A DNA stretch of 46,636 bases, from contig DRHQ01000115.1 of NCBI GenBank assembly GCA_011049545.1, forward strand, positions 1 to 46,636, read 5' to 3'. A program made the translations under genes and the position numbers. How positions within the stretch are numbered: the first letter of the stretch is position 1; each line of letters opens with the position of its first letter. The DNA comes from Candidatus Aminicenantota bacterium (lineage in GTDB: Bacteria > Acidobacteriota > Aminicenantia > Aminicenantales > Aminicenantaceae). Shown here in pieces: positions 1 to 9,175 of the stretch. The notes below the pieces were generated by a model that was given only the letters and a program-made list of their open reading frames with translations, was not told where the DNA came from and ran no database searches.

Positions 1-81
1 AGGCAGAAAAAAATGATGGTTGTGATTGCTCTTAAATTATTATTCCCTCTAATTATAGAAATTCTCTTTTTCCCTTAATTT

Positions 82-171
82 TTAAAACGTAGATATAAAT
101 TTATCTTTCAAAAATAAACAAAGCCCGATCATGCCCATGATAAAGGCACCAAGAGCAGGATTCAGGCTCAA
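82..171 (-). CDS. candidate 29-residue single-TM peptide, coupled to HTH gene
   Basis: A short reading frame starts with TTG whose bases overlap the TGA stop of the HTH/J-like gene (TTGA overlap), a layout typical of translational coupling. A purine-rich GAAGAAGG lies just upstream. The peptide has one hydrophobic stretch (around GAFIMGMIGLCLFL) followed by a basic tail (KDKF). RodZ-type HTH proteins normally carry a membrane segment in the same chain and the upstream protein has none, so this could supply one or be the remains of it after a frameshift. No homologue is recognised. The call rests on layout and hydrophobicity only. Confidence 0.3.
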   Translation of the reverse strand: MSLNPALGAFIMGMIGLCLFLKDKFISTF

Positions 172-731
172 ACCTTCTTCTTAACATCAGCCATCCAGGT
201 TTTATACCTACTGATATAATCATCAGCAACCTTTCTGGGATCGAGCAAAAGATATCGTGCATAATTACCTACGTGCCCCTTAAGATATACTTCTTGCGGA
301 AGAGCATCAAATCTCTCATGTTCGATGTTTTCAAGGATTTCCACCCGTATCTTAGTATCGAGCGCAATCTCATACAAGTGTATTCCCTTTTTTTCCCTTA
401 TCTTTCTTAAAACTTCTCCACTGAACAAAAGGTTATCTACTTCTTCTCCTTCACTAACATTTTTAGAAGCTATACCAGAATTTCCAAAATGCGTTGATTT
501 TTGATGCCCATCTTTCAACTCTTCGTTTAGTTTTGTGTATGCTCCTTCAATTTGCTGTAATACCGCCAGCCTCCTCTTCTTTGAAAATTCATCTGCGATT
601 GGAGTTATCACGATAGAGTCAGTGGAATACAATCTTTTTAAACGGATGTATGCATTTTTTATCTCAGAAAGCGATGCATCTGAATCAAGTTCAAGAATTT
701 CGAAATATCCTTTTAGGTTCTTTCTAGACAT
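168..731 (-). CDS. J-like domain plus RodZ-type HTH protein
   Basis: About 187 residues when started at the ATG 2 bp after the MinD-like gene stop; the frame stays open further upstream but that would overlap the neighbour. Residues about 8-75 resemble a J domain (YFEILELDSDASLSEIKNAY), but the HPD tripeptide needed to stimulate Hsp70 is absent (KRLYSTDS stands in its place). Residues about 100-175 are a RodZ/HTH_25-type helix-turn-helix (LRKIREKKGIHLYEIAL, then EVYLKGHVGNYARYL). No membrane segment is present. The pairing with a MinD/ParA-like ATPase suggests a joint role in spatial organisation or regulation; the exact function is unknown. Confidence 0.75.
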   Translation of the reverse strand: MSRKNLKGYFEILELDSDASLSEIKNAYIRLKRLYSTDSIVITPIADEFSKKRRLAVLQQIEGAYTKLNEELKDGHQKSTHFGNSGIASKNVSEGEEVDNLLFSGEVLRKIREKKGIHLYEIALDTKIRVEILENIEHERFDALPQEVYLKGHVGNYARYLLLDPRKVADDYISRYKTWMADVKKKV

Positions 732-733
732 AA

Positions 734-1660
734 TCAATTTCGCGATAATTTTATCTCTTTTCCCTTTAGCAGGTTCTCTGTGAAAACCTCTACTTCTTTT
801 GCAATGCGTGATAACGAATAATTCAGCATAAAAGGCCTTCTTTCCCGGACCGATTTCCAAACAGAATCATCATATTCTACAAAGCCCGCAAATTTTGTAT
901 CTACACCTAAATACTTCATGAAAATACTCTTCACAGAGGAACCAATTAATATATCATCACTGCTTCTTATCTTGTTCAATACGAGGGAAAGCTTGAAGTC
1001 GGACAGCTCCTTATCTATGATGTCCCCTACATGTGAGAAGTTAACCCTGATAGAATCGATAAGCTCTCTCAGGCTTTTTATTCCATATTCTTCCCTTCTT
1101 TCCCACATTTGTTCAACAATATCCTTAAAACCATATTCTCTGAGTGACATTCTTAGTTTCCTGAACAAAGCATTTTTTATAAAATGATACATATTCTCCA
1201 CTGATGTTATTTCTGGCTCCAAAATAACAATTTTCTTGTCAGCCATAAGAAAAGTATCGAGGGTATTGTTATGACTCCCAGCACCAAGATCAATAATTAC
1301 ATAATGTTTATTTAATTTCATAATATGCCTGAATAACTTGAGCTTTTGAGTGAATTTTATGTTGTCGGAGGCGAGGGAATGGATGTCTCCAGTTATTAAG
1401 GACATATTATCTACGCCGGTCTTCACTGCAAGTTTATTGAGAGAGGCCCCCGCCTCAAAAAAGTCTGTCAGAGATTTTTTTGGTCTGCTGATACCGAGAA
1501 ATGAATGGAGATTTGCCCCTCCTATGTCTATGTCTATTAAGGTAACCCTCTTTCCTTTTCTAGCTATATAAGTACCCATCGCGCTTGTTACAAAAGTCTT
1601 TCCCGTGCCACCCTTGCCGCCACCGATTGCCCAAATTTTACCTTCTTTTTCTATCATCAA
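734..1660 (-). CDS. MinD/ParA/FlhG-like P-loop ATPase
   Basis: A 308-residue SIMIBI-class ATPase. The deviant Walker A GGKGGTGKT is at residues 14-22, the switch I/Walker A' region follows (LIDIDIGGANLH), and Walker B-like VIIDLGAGSHNN is near residue 120. The family forms ATP-dependent dimers on the membrane or nucleoid to position other complexes. The FlhG-like middle and the lack of any flagellar gene nearby suggest a non-flagellar MinD-like paralogue. It is directly upstream of the HTH/J-like gene, so the two probably form one operon. Two adjacent starts (1660 and 1657) are possible. Confidence 0.85.
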   Translation of the reverse strand: MMIEKEGKIWAIGGGKGGTGKTFVTSAMGTYIARKGKRVTLIDIDIGGANLHSFLGISRPKKSLTDFFEAGASLNKLAVKTGVDNMSLITGDIHSLASDNIKFTQKLKLFRHIMKLNKHYVIIDLGAGSHNNTLDTFLMADKKIVILEPEITSVENMYHFIKNALFRKLRMSLREYGFKDIVEQMWERREEYGIKSLRELIDSIRVNFSHVGDIIDKELSDFKLSLVLNKIRSSDDILIGSSVKSIFMKYLGVDTKFAGFVEYDDSVWKSVRERRPFMLNYSLSRIAKEVEVFTENLLKGKEIKLSRN

Positions 1661-2066
1661 TTTTACTATATTTTAACCACAACCATATATTGTATTAAAC
1701 AATATAAATAAATAAGATATTGGCGTCAACTGCAACTGGTTACATTCCCCAGGGAAACTCCTTTTATTAAGCCAGAACATCTAGGGGTTCATTTCCAAAT
1801 CCGCGACAAGCGATAGCTACATTCGATGCGCAAGTTTTGGGAAATAGCTACAGCGACCATTGTAGAAAGGCTAAGGCTACATGGTAAAAAAACACTTTGC
1901 TTTTGCCCCAGAGAATAAATGGGGACAGAATAAAAGGGGCCAGGCTATTTCCTCAAAACCTTTTATAATCACGCAATCTGAAATACTTGCGGAACGTCTC
2001 CAATTATTGTAATTTGATTTTTTTTATGCTATATATCTTCTTGAATTTTTGGACAAGCATCTACAC
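1661..2066. other. intergenic region with repeat remnants
   Basis: About 400 bp between the MinD-like gene and hppA with no convincing gene. It includes CCAAATCCGCGA near 1795, which recurs inverted near 25963, a direct repeat ATAGCTACA (around 1812 and 1845), and the repeat copy at 1865-1951. No clear promoter or ribosome-binding site for hppA could be picked out. Confidence 0.6.
1865..1951 (+). repeat. dispersed repeat copy A with REP-like tail
   Basis: Bases 1865-1911 match 25670-25716 at about 42 of 47 positions (shared core TTGCTTTTGCCCCAG). Immediately after come two REP-like boxes, GGGGACAG (about 1921) and GGGGCCAGGCTA (about 1937). The second resembles the arms of the palindrome at 43.77 kb. 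Confidence 0.6.
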
Positions 2067-4031
2067 ATGACATTGCTTAATTTAATTCCTTTTTCTTTTA
2101 TTGTTGGCTTTTTAGGAGTCCTTTTCGCAATTTTCCTCTATTTTTTTGTCAAAAGATATCCGACAGGAACCGAAATTATGGATGCAATCGCGGAAACAAT
2201 TCATTCAGGTGCTATGGTTTTTTTAAAAAAAGAATACACTTACATTTCAATTTTCGTGATCATAGTTTTCGCAGTACTGTGGAAACTCTTTTCCATCTAC
2301 ACAAGCCTTGCCTTTTTAACAGGAGCCTCCTGTTCTATGCTTGCCGGCTTTATAGGACTTAAAGCCTCTACGCGTTCTGCTGTCCGGGCGACACAGGGTG
2401 CCATTCAGGGTGGAACTCCCTCAGCCCTGAACATTGCTTTTCAGGGAGGAGCTGTGATGGGAATTTCAGTGGCAGCGCTAGGAGTTGCTGGAATTGGCAT
2501 TTTTTACTTTTTCACAAAAGATCCCTTAATCATCAACGGATTTGCCATGGGTGCCAGCTCGGTGGCGCTTTTTGCTCGAGTGGGAGGCGGAATCTTTACC
2601 AAAAGCGCAGATGTTGGCGCAGACCTTGTAGGAAAAGTTGAAGCAGGCATACCTGAAGACGATCCACGGAATCCAGGTGTCATTGCTGATAACGTCGGCG
2701 ATAACGTGGGAGATACTGCAGGAATGGGAGCAGATCTTTTTGAATCCTATGTTGGCTCTGTCATCGCCTCTATAGCCTTAGGTTCAACCTTAGCTCCTGC
2801 CCTCAACTATATGTCCCTGCCCTTGCTTCTGATTGTGGTCGGTCTGCTTAGTTCCATCATCGGAGTTTTCTCTATGAACTTTTTAAAGAATATAAGCCCT
2901 CAATCTGCCCTGAGGAATGCATATTATATTAGCAGTCTTTTATTCTTAGCCGGGGCTTTTTTCTCCATAAAGGTTATTCTGGGTGATCTAAACGTATTTT
3001 GGGCAGTTTTAACCGGTATGCTCGCTGGAGTTTTGATAGGACTCGAAAGCGAGTATTTTACTTCTGGCCCCCCGGTTAAAACCATAGCCAGAACAGCCCA
3101 AACAGGGAGCGCTCCAGCTATTATAATCGGGCTCGCTATTGGTTTCCAGAGCACTATCCTTCCTCTTCTCACTATTGCAGCCACTATTTTCATCTCCTTT
3201 AGATTAGCAGGGCTCTATGGTATAGCTATCTCGGCAGTAGGCATGCTGGCCACTATCGGTATCGTCATGTCCACGGATTCTTACGGGCCAATTGCGGATA
3301 ATGCGGGGGGAATAGCAGAAATGTCCAAAGCAGGCCCGAAAATCAGAAAGATAACGGATAAGCTCGACTCTTTAGGAAACACTACTGCGGCAATTGGCAA
3401 AGGATTTGCTATAGGCTCAGCTGCCGTGACTGCTTTGGCTCTCTTCTCTGCTTTCCAGAAAACAGCAAATCTCAAATTCATAAGTCTGACCAATGTCGAA
3501 ACAGTCATCGGTCTTCTCATCGGAGCTCTTATGCCTTTTGTTATGGCTTCGTTGACGATGAAAGCTGTAGGGAAAACAGCTGATAAAATGGTTCAGGAGA
3601 TAAGAAGGCAGTTCAAAGAAATAAAAGGTTTAATGGAAGGAAAGGCCAAGCCTGATTCTGACCGCTGCATTGATATTGTAACTCGTGGAGCTTTAGCAGA
3701 GATGATTCTCCCCGGCCTCTTAGCCATTGTTGCCCCGCTTGCTGTTGGCTTTTTTATCGGCCCTGAATCTCTTGGCGGATTTTTAGTCGGGGCCACCTCT
3801 ACTGGAGTTCTCCTGGGGATATTTATGTCCAATGCAGGAGCCGCTTGGGACAATGCCAAAAAATGGATTGAAGAAGGAAACCTGGGGGGAAGGGGGACAG
3901 AAGTTCACCGTGCCGCTATCATCGGAGATACCGTTGGTGATCCCTTAAAAGATACAGCTGGTCCCTCCATGAATATTCTGATCAAGCTTATGGCGGTGGT
4001 CAGCCTTGTTTTTGCCCCCTTGATCATGTAG
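2067..4031 (+). CDS. hppA: membrane-bound ion-translocating pyrophosphatase
   Basis: Hydrolyses cytoplasmic pyrophosphate and pumps H+ and/or Na+ across the inner membrane. About 654 residues with some 15-16 membrane segments, a normal length. Signature motifs are intact: [32 protein letters not shown], and near the C-terminus [16 protein letters not shown] and [15 protein letters not shown]. The segment [10 protein letters not shown] has Ala where K+-independent enzymes carry Lys, so this should be a K+-dependent type; many of those pump Na+, but the ion cannot be settled here. Start taken at ATG 2067; an in-frame TTG at 2049 adds six residues. It stands alone between two repeat-rich gaps. 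Confidence 0.96.
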   Translation: MTLLNLIPFSFIVGFLGVLFAIFLYFFVKRYPTGTEIMDAIAETIHSGAMVFLKKEYTYISIFVIIVFAVLWKLFSIYTSLAFLTGASCSMLAGFIGLKASTRSAVRATQGAIQGGTPSALNIAFQGGAVMGISVAALGVAGIGIFYFFTKDPLIINGFAMGASSVALFARVGGGIFTKSADVGADLVGKVEAGIPEDDPRNPGVIADNVGDNVGDTAGMGADLFESYVGSVIASIALGSTLAPALNYMSLPLLLIVVGLLSSIIGVFSMNFLKNISPQSALRNAYYISSLLFLAGAFFSIKVILGDLNVFWAVLTGMLAGVLIGLESEYFTSGPPVKTIARTAQTGSAPAIIIGLAIGFQSTILPLLTIAATIFISFRLAGLYGIAISAVGMLATIGIVMSTDSYGPIADNAGGIAEMSKAGPKIRKITDKLDSLGNTTAAIGKGFAIGSAAVTALALFSAFQKTANLKFISLTNVETVIGLLIGALMPFVMASLTMKAVGKTADKMVQEIRRQFKEIKGLMEGKAKPDSDRCIDIVTRGALAEMILPGLLAIVAPLAVGFFIGPESLGGFLVGATSTGVLLGIFMSNAGAAWDNAKKWIEEGNLGGRGTEVHRAAIIGDTVGDPLKDTAGPSMNILIKLMAVVSLVFAPLIM

Positions 4032-4441
4032 TGCATAAAATAGGGACAGAAAAACATGTCTCTCTAGTAAGCATCCTCAAACCCGTGATATAGAAAAGAT
4101 CAGGATGGGTGATTGAGAAAACCGTGAGCAAGGCTGAGCGGGCATGGTTCCTGGGGTCAGACTTTATCATGAAGTAATGTTCATAGATAAAATTCAGTCC
4201 GATTATCAACATGAGGACAAAGTCTGACCCCGAGAGGAGAGCGAAGCCTGTATCCGAGCGGGATTTCCTCGCTGGGGAAATTCCGCGTGTTTTCGAAACA
4301 CTCAGCCTGATCAACTATTTTCCCTCTTACAACAGAACATGAAAAGCTTGCGCCTTTCCCCTTTTTATTGATATTCTTCCCTAATTCAGTTATAATTCTC
4401 GCCTCTTTAGATTCGCCTTAAGTGCAACCGAGACAAAGAAG
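4032..4441. repeat. repeat-rich gap, dispersed repeat copy C
   Basis: No gene is seen in these 410 bp. About 4115-4300 matches, in inverse orientation, the repeat at about 25690-25803: shared blocks are AAAACCGTGAG, AGGCTGAGCGGGCATGGTT, GAGAGGAGAGCGAAGCC, ATCCGAG and CTCGCTGGGG. The copy is interrupted by the 79-bp palindromic element at 4153-4231. A further REP-like fragment (AGGGACAG) is near 4044. The gap lies where rimP would often precede nusA. Confidence 0.7.
4153..4231. repeat. REP-like palindromic element
   Basis: A perfect 13-bp inverted repeat, GGGGTCAGACTTT (4153-4165) against AAAGTCTGACCCC (4219-4231), encloses 53 bp. It sits inside dispersed repeat copy C, between blocks that are only about 11 bp apart in the copy near 25.77 kb. 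Such elements are often spread by REP-associated tyrosine transposases; none is encoded in this window. Confidence 0.75.
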
Positions 4442-5491
4442 ATGAAAGTAAACGTGTGGAATACTATCGTCCAACTCAGCAAAGAAAGAGGAGTGGAGAC
4501 AAATGTCATCGTCAATGCCATTGAAGAATCTCTCAAAGTTGCCTCCACTAAATACTTCACCCATAATGAGAAAATCAGCATCTCTTTCTTGCCTGAAAAG
4601 GGTGAACTAAGAGTCTACACAAACAAAAGAATCAGCGAAAATCCTGAAAATCTGGCCACTGAAATCTCTCTTGAAGATGCAACGGAAATAAATGGCTCAA
4701 AAAAAATTGGAAACAATATCGAAATCGATCTCCCTTCAAACATGTTAGGTCGAATAGCAGCCCAAGCAGCCAAAAAGGTCATCTTTCAGAAAGTCAGAGA
4801 TGCAGAGCAAGAAAAAATTTATAGCATATTCGCTCCTCAACTTGGTCAAATTGTAACAGGTGTCTTAAGAAGATTTGAGCAGAATGAAAATATGATTCTT
4901 GAAGTGAATAAAACTGAGGTCCTCCTCCCCTGCCCGGAAAAGCTGATGGATGAACAATTCAAGATAGGAGATAGAGTTAAGGCTGTAATTATCCATGTTC
5001 TGAAAGAAAATAAAGGACCTCAGGTCATTGTTTCCAGGGTTGATGCAAGATTTTTAGCGAAACTCCTGGAATTAGAAATCCCAGAAATAGCAAACGGCAA
5101 TATTGAAATAATAGATATTGTCCGCGAACCTGGAGAAAGAGCAAAGGTTGCAGTTCTCACTAAAGAAAAAGACATAGATCCCATCGGAGCCTGCATAGGG
5201 GTAAGAGGAAACAGGATCATGGCCATCAGCCAAGAATTGCATGGAGAAAAAATTGATATCATCGAGTGGTTAGAAGATCCTATCTTCTATGCCAAAACTG
5301 CCCTCAGCCCGGCAAAGGTCGGAAAAGCCTTTATCCTCGATAAAAAATATAATATTATGCAAGCTGTCGTTTCAAATGATCAGCTTTCCCTTGCTATCGG
5401 CAAGAAAGGGATAAATGTCAGGCTTGCTTCGAGGCTAATAGGGTGGAAAATAGAAATCAAGGAAGATCAAAGCCAAAAGCACTTAATTTAA
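4442..5491 (+). CDS. nusA: transcription termination/antitermination factor NusA
   Basis: Binds RNA polymerase and nascent RNA to control pausing, termination and antitermination. 349 residues, the short form without C-terminal acidic repeats. An N-terminal polymerase-binding domain (about 1-125) is followed by S1 (GQIVTGVLRRFEQNENMILE), KH1 (IGACIGVRGNRIMAISQELHG) and KH2 (LSLAIGKKGINVRLASRL). infB starts 14 bp downstream, as in most bacteria. rimP, commonly the first gene of this operon, is not upstream, and the ylxR gene often found between nusA and infB is missing too. Confidence 0.96.
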   Translation: MKVNVWNTIVQLSKERGVETNVIVNAIEESLKVASTKYFTHNEKISISFLPEKGELRVYTNKRISENPENLATEISLEDATEINGSKKIGNNIEIDLPSNMLGRIAAQAAKKVIFQKVRDAEQEKIYSIFAPQLGQIVTGVLRRFEQNENMILEVNKTEVLLPCPEKLMDEQFKIGDRVKAVIIHVLKENKGPQVIVSRVDARFLAKLLELEIPEIANGNIEIIDIVREPGERAKVAVLTKEKDIDPIGACIGVRGNRIMAISQELHGEKIDIIEWLEDPIFYAKTALSPAKVGKAFILDKKYNIMQAVVSNDQLSLAIGKKGINVRLASRLIGWKIEIKEDQSQKHLI

Positions 5492-5505
5492 AGAGATAAA
5501 ATCTT

Positions 5506-7404
5506 ATGGAAAGTCAAGAAAAGAAAAAAAACGCCAAGCCAAAAGATAAGACCGTAAAAGCTTCGACAAAAAAAATTCTGCTTCGAGAAGGTCTAAGTTC
5601 AAAAGAACTCTCTGGAAAAACAGGAGTCAGCTCTAAAGATATCATCGAAAAGCTTAGGTCACTCGGGTATTCCATAAATGTGAATGATGCTATCAGTGAT
5701 TCTTTAGTCAAACTTATCTCCGAAGAATTTAACCTTAATATAGAATTGGTTACCTTCGAAAAAGAAAGGCAAATCCAAGCAGAGAGTGATCCCAAGGAAC
5801 TGGTTTTAAGACCCCCTATAGTCACCATAATGGGTCATGTTGACCACGGTAAAACTACTCTTCTGGACGCTATCAGACAATCAAATTTAGTTGCGAAGGA
5901 ATCCGGAGGCATCACTCAGCACATAGGAGCATACAGAGTCTTTCATAATAACCGCCCTATAACTTTCATCGACACTCCTGGCCATGAAGCTTTCACACTA
6001 TTAAGAGCTCGTGGAGCACATTTAACTGATATAGTGGTTTTGGTTGTTGCTGCAGATGATGGAGTAATGCCTCAAACAAGAGAAGCAATTAGCCACGCTA
6101 AAGAGGCAGGCGTTCCTATAATAGTTGCTATTAACAAAATTGACAAAAAAGATGTTGATATTGATAAAGTCAAACAACAATTGTCAAAAGAAGGAATTCT
6201 ATTAGAAGATTGGGGAGGAGACATTATCAGCGTGGATGTCTCCGCCAAAGAAAAAACAAACCTGGAAGAGCTTATGGAAATGATCCTTCTTCTGAGCGAT
6301 GTTATTGAAATCAAGGCTAATCCTAAAGTCGAGGCACAGGGAGTTGTCCTGGAGGCCCGTCTGGATGCCCAGAAAGGCGCTGTAGCCACAGTTATCATTC
6401 TACATGGTGTTCTCAGCCAGCGCGATGCCTTTATTTCCGGAACTTGTTATGGAAAAGCCAGAGCCCTCTTTGATGAAGACGGAAAAACGTTGAAAGAAGT
6501 AGAGCCTTCTGTTCCTGTAGAAATTCTTGGTTTCTCTGATGTGCCTGAAGCTGGGGATTCTTTTCTGGTCGTCTCAGATTTAGAAACGGCTAAACAGATC
6601 TCTCAATACCGGCACTCCAAGGTTAAAAAAGCAGGGCCAACAAGACCTGAGCACCTCACACTGGATGAACTTTTCAAGAAAATCGAGGTAGGTGAAGCCA
6701 AGGAACTTCCCCTTATTATTAAGGCCGATGTCCAAGGTTCAGTTGACGTTCTCACAGAGGTCCTTCCCAGCTTAAGCCTTGATCTAGCCACAAAAGTCAG
6801 CAAAAAACCTGTTAAAGCTGGCGAAAAGACAGAAGTAAAAAAGGATAAATCCAAAGAAAAAACAGATCACGAAAAAGTAAAGATAAAGATAGTGCATTCA
6901 GCTACGGGTAGCATCACTGGAACCGATGTCTTTCTGGCATCTGCGGCAAACGCTATCATCATTGGCTACAACACCAAACCAGCCCAAAAGATCCTGGATC
7001 TGGCCAAAAAAGAAAATGTAGAAGTCAGAAGCTACAAAGTTATTTATGAATTAACTGAAGACATAAAGAAAGCCATGTTCGGCTTGTTAGAGCCTACAAT
7101 AAAAGAAACATACTTAGGAAGTGCTGAAATAAGGAAAACCTTCCGTGTTTCAAAGGTTGGAGTTATTGCTGGCTGCTACGTTACTGATGGAATAATAACT
7201 CGAAATGCAGAAGCCAGAGTTATCAGGAACGGAGAGGTTGTCCATAAAGGCCGAATTTCTTCTCTTAAACATCTCAAAGACAATGTCAACGAAGTCACTA
7301 AAGAATATGAATGCGGTATCCGTTTTGAAAATTTTAAGGAATTCCAGGAAGCCGACATCATAGAGACTTTCCTGACCGAAAAGGTTATGCCAGGGCAGCA
7401 ATAG
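5506..7404 (+). CDS. infB: translation initiation factor IF-2
   Basis: GTPase that places initiator fMet-tRNA on the ribosome. 632 residues. A short lysine-rich N-terminus is followed by an IF2_N-like segment ([21 protein letters not shown]). The G domain has G1 GHVDHGKT (110-117), G3 DTPGH (156-160) and G4 NKID (210-213), then domains II, III and the fMet-tRNA-binding C2 domain ([19 protein letters not shown]). Domain III carries a charged stretch of about 25-30 residues (about 428-457, rich in Lys and Glu) in a loop that is normally short. The N-terminal region is much shorter than in enteric IF-2. Confidence 0.97.
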   Translation: MESQEKKKNAKPKDKTVKASTKKILLREGLSSKELSGKTGVSSKDIIEKLRSLGYSINVNDAISDSLVKLISEEFNLNIELVTFEKERQIQAESDPKELVLRPPIVTIMGHVDHGKTTLLDAIRQSNLVAKESGGITQHIGAYRVFHNNRPITFIDTPGHEAFTLLRARGAHLTDIVVLVVAADDGVMPQTREAISHAKEAGVPIIVAINKIDKKDVDIDKVKQQLSKEGILLEDWGGDIISVDVSAKEKTNLEELMEMILLLSDVIEIKANPKVEAQGVVLEARLDAQKGAVATVIILHGVLSQRDAFISGTCYGKARALFDEDGKTLKEVEPSVPVEILGFSDVPEAGDSFLVVSDLETAKQISQYRHSKVKKAGPTRPEHLTLDELFKKIEVGEAKELPLIIKADVQGSVDVLTEVLPSLSLDLATKVSKKPVKAGEKTEVKKDKSKEKTDHEKVKIKIVHSATGSITGTDVFLASAANAIIIGYNTKPAQKILDLAKKENVEVRSYKVIYELTEDIKKAMFGLLEPTIKETYLGSAEIRKTFRVSKVGVIAGCYVTDGIITRNAEARVIRNGEVVHKGRISSLKHLKDNVNEVTKEYECGIRFENFKEFQEADIIETFLTEKVMPGQQ

Positions 7405-7420
7405 GCTTTTTATTTCTTCA

Positions 7421-7702
7421 ATGATCATAGGATTTTTATCTTTAGAGATTTATATTCCCTACTCTCATTCCCTGAAAGAAAAGAGAACAAGACTATCTGG
7501 TCTAAGAAATCGCTTGAAGAATAGATATAATGTGGCTTTTGCTGAGCTGGATTACCACAAAAAGTGGCAACGAACAACAATCGGCATGGTGACTCTAAAC
7601 AACCAAAAGAAGATTATAGAGAGTCTTTTCAGCAAAATCATTGCAGATACAGAGAAGAATATAGATGGACATATCATTGAACATCAAATTCATTATTTCT
7701 GA
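7421..7702 (+). CDS. DUF503 (YlxP-like) family protein
   Basis: 93 residues, matching the family's usual size. It opens with the family pattern of a beta strand followed by HSLKEKRTRLSGLRNRLKNRYNVAFAELD, then IGMVTLNN. Members sit between infB and rbfA in many bacteria, which is exactly the position here (16 bp after infB). No biochemical role is firmly established; the operon suggests ribosome assembly or translation. Confidence 0.9.
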   Translation: MIIGFLSLEIYIPYSHSLKEKRTRLSGLRNRLKNRYNVAFAELDYHKKWQRTTIGMVTLNNQKKIIESLFSKIIADTEKNIDGHIIEHQIHYF

Positions 7703-7724
7703 TATAGGGGTTTGATTGCTGTAG

Positions 7725-7744
7725 GGGCTTGATTTATCAAGCCC
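7725..7744. repeat. 8-bp stem hairpin between DUF503 gene and rbfA
   Basis: GGGCTTGA (7725-7732) pairs perfectly with TCAAGCCC (7737-7744) around a TTTA loop. No T-run follows, so it is not a standard terminator. The 122-bp spacer that holds it is otherwise featureless and AT-rich. Confidence 0.55.
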
Positions 7745-7824
7745 ACATTATAAAAATATTAAAATATTATTAAAGCCAAAAACACAAAGCTTAAAGAACA
7801 AAAAAGATACGGTATGCGAAACCA

Positions 7825-8172
7825 ATGGCCACGCGAAGACAGAAAAGGGTTACCAGCTTAATAAAAGAAGAACTCAGTCGTCTCCTGGTTGAGGAGATCC
7901 AGGATTCATCTTCTGGATTGATAACTATCACCAGGGTTGAAATGAGTCCTGATTTGAAAACAGCCCACATCTATCTGAGTATTTTCGGTGGTGAACAAAA
8001 AGAGACAACCCTTGAACTTTTGGATAAAAATAAAGGACACCTGAGAAAATCTATTGCCTCTAAAGTCAAATTAAAGTATAATCCCTTGCTAATTTTTTCT
8101 TTTGACCAAAACCCTGATTACGAAGCAAAAATTGATAAGCTCTTAGAAAATATAAGAAAAGATGAAAAATGA
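7825..8172 (+). CDS. rbfA: 30S ribosome-binding factor RbfA
   Basis: Single-domain KH-fold protein that binds immature 30S subunits and helps 16S rRNA 5' end maturation. 115 residues, a normal length. The N-terminal helix (RRQKRVTSLIKEELSRLL), the central ITITRVEMSPDLKTAHIYLSIF strand region and the LKYNPLLIFSFDQNPDYEAKI end are all recognisable. Its last 11 bp overlap the start of nrnA, indicating one transcript. Confidence 0.95.
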   Translation: MATRRQKRVTSLIKEELSRLLVEEIQDSSSGLITITRVEMSPDLKTAHIYLSIFGGEQKETTLELLDKNKGHLRKSIASKVKLKYNPLLIFSFDQNPDYEAKIDKLLENIRKDEK

Positions 8173-9172
8173 CCCTCTGAGCTTAACCACCCAGAAAATA
8201 CTCGAAAGCCAGCGTATTGTTATCACTTCTCATCTCAGGCCAGATGGTGATTCCATATGTACCAGCCTTGCCTTGGCCTTTATGGGGGAACTCCTGGGAA
8301 AAGAAGTGGAGATTATAAATAAGGATAATACTCCGTTTCCTCTCAACCACTTCCCCAATATCGAAAAAATCAAGATCGGACAAATCCCTCCCCAAGGTTT
8401 TGATATGGCCATTCTCCTTGAATGTGCTAATGTTTCCCGCTCCGGGCAGGAGAACCTGGATAACTATTTTAAAATTAATCTGGATCATCACCATTCCAAT
8501 GATTATTATGCGGATATAAATTGGGTTGAACCCGAGGCATCTGCAGTAGCAGAAATGGTTTACAGACTTGGAAGAAAATTAGATACACGGTTTACCTCTC
8601 AGATAGCCAATCATCTTTATTGTGGGATTGTCTCAGATACAGGATCATTCCAATTTTCCAACACCAACGCAAGATGTTTCGAGGTCTGCCATAAATTAAT
8701 CGAGTCTGGAGCTAGCCCCATCAAAGTTTCTGGGCTTTTATTCAACAATAACTCTCCAGAAAAAATTAAACTTTTAGGCCAGGTCCTTTCCACTCTGCAG
8801 ATGAATGAAAAAGGTAACATTGCTATGATCACCATGTTCAAAAAAAATTTAGATTCTCTTAACCTCAAAGAAATAGATACTGAAGACATCATTACATTGG
8901 CCCGCTCTATCAGTGCAGTGGAAATGGTTCTCTTTTATAAAGAAATTAAGGAAGATACCTTCAGGGTCAGTCTCAGGTCAAAAGGAGGGGCTAACGCTGC
9001 TTTTATTGCTGAACATTTTGGCGGAGGCGGTCATCTTCACGCAGCAGGCTTTACTGTCACTGGCAAATACGACAGATTAATAAAAGAAATTCCTGAAACA
9101 GTTGATAAACTCTTGAAAGAGCAAGAAAGAATCAAGACTAAGAATACTCAGAAACTTATTGACTCATACTAA
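8162..9172 (+). CDS. nrnA: DHH phosphoesterase, NrnA-type oligoribonuclease/pAp phosphatase
   Basis: Mn2+-dependent phosphoesterase that degrades short oligoribonucleotides and pAp in bacteria that have the rbfA-nrnA-truB arrangement. 336 residues. The DHH domain shows the first metal motif (SHLRPDGDS, 23-31), DHHH at 108-111 and GIVSDTGSF at 155-163; the DHHA1 domain ends with FGGGGHLHAAGF. At the second motif, LLECAN carries Glu87 where the family often has Asp. It overlaps rbfA by 11 bp and is 3 bp from truB. Confidence 0.92.
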   Translation: MKNDPLSLTTQKILESQRIVITSHLRPDGDSICTSLALAFMGELLGKEVEIINKDNTPFPLNHFPNIEKIKIGQIPPQGFDMAILLECANVSRSGQENLDNYFKINLDHHHSNDYYADINWVEPEASAVAEMVYRLGRKLDTRFTSQIANHLYCGIVSDTGSFQFSNTNARCFEVCHKLIESGASPIKVSGLLFNNNSPEKIKLLGQVLSTLQMNEKGNIAMITMFKKNLDSLNLKEIDTEDIITLARSISAVEMVLFYKEIKEDTFRVSLRSKGGANAAFIAEHFGGGGHLHAAGFTVTGKYDRLIKEIPETVDKLLKEQERIKTKNTQKLIDSY

Positions 9173-9175
9173 GTT

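Noticed and set aside
168-180. Programmed -1 frameshift joining the HTH gene to the hydrophobic segment
   Set aside because: No classical slippery heptamer precedes the stop; the overlapping TTG start is the simpler reading.
4024-4314. Minus-strand 96-residue frame downstream of hppA
   Set aside because: It spans the palindromic element and the dispersed repeat, so its length is accidental.
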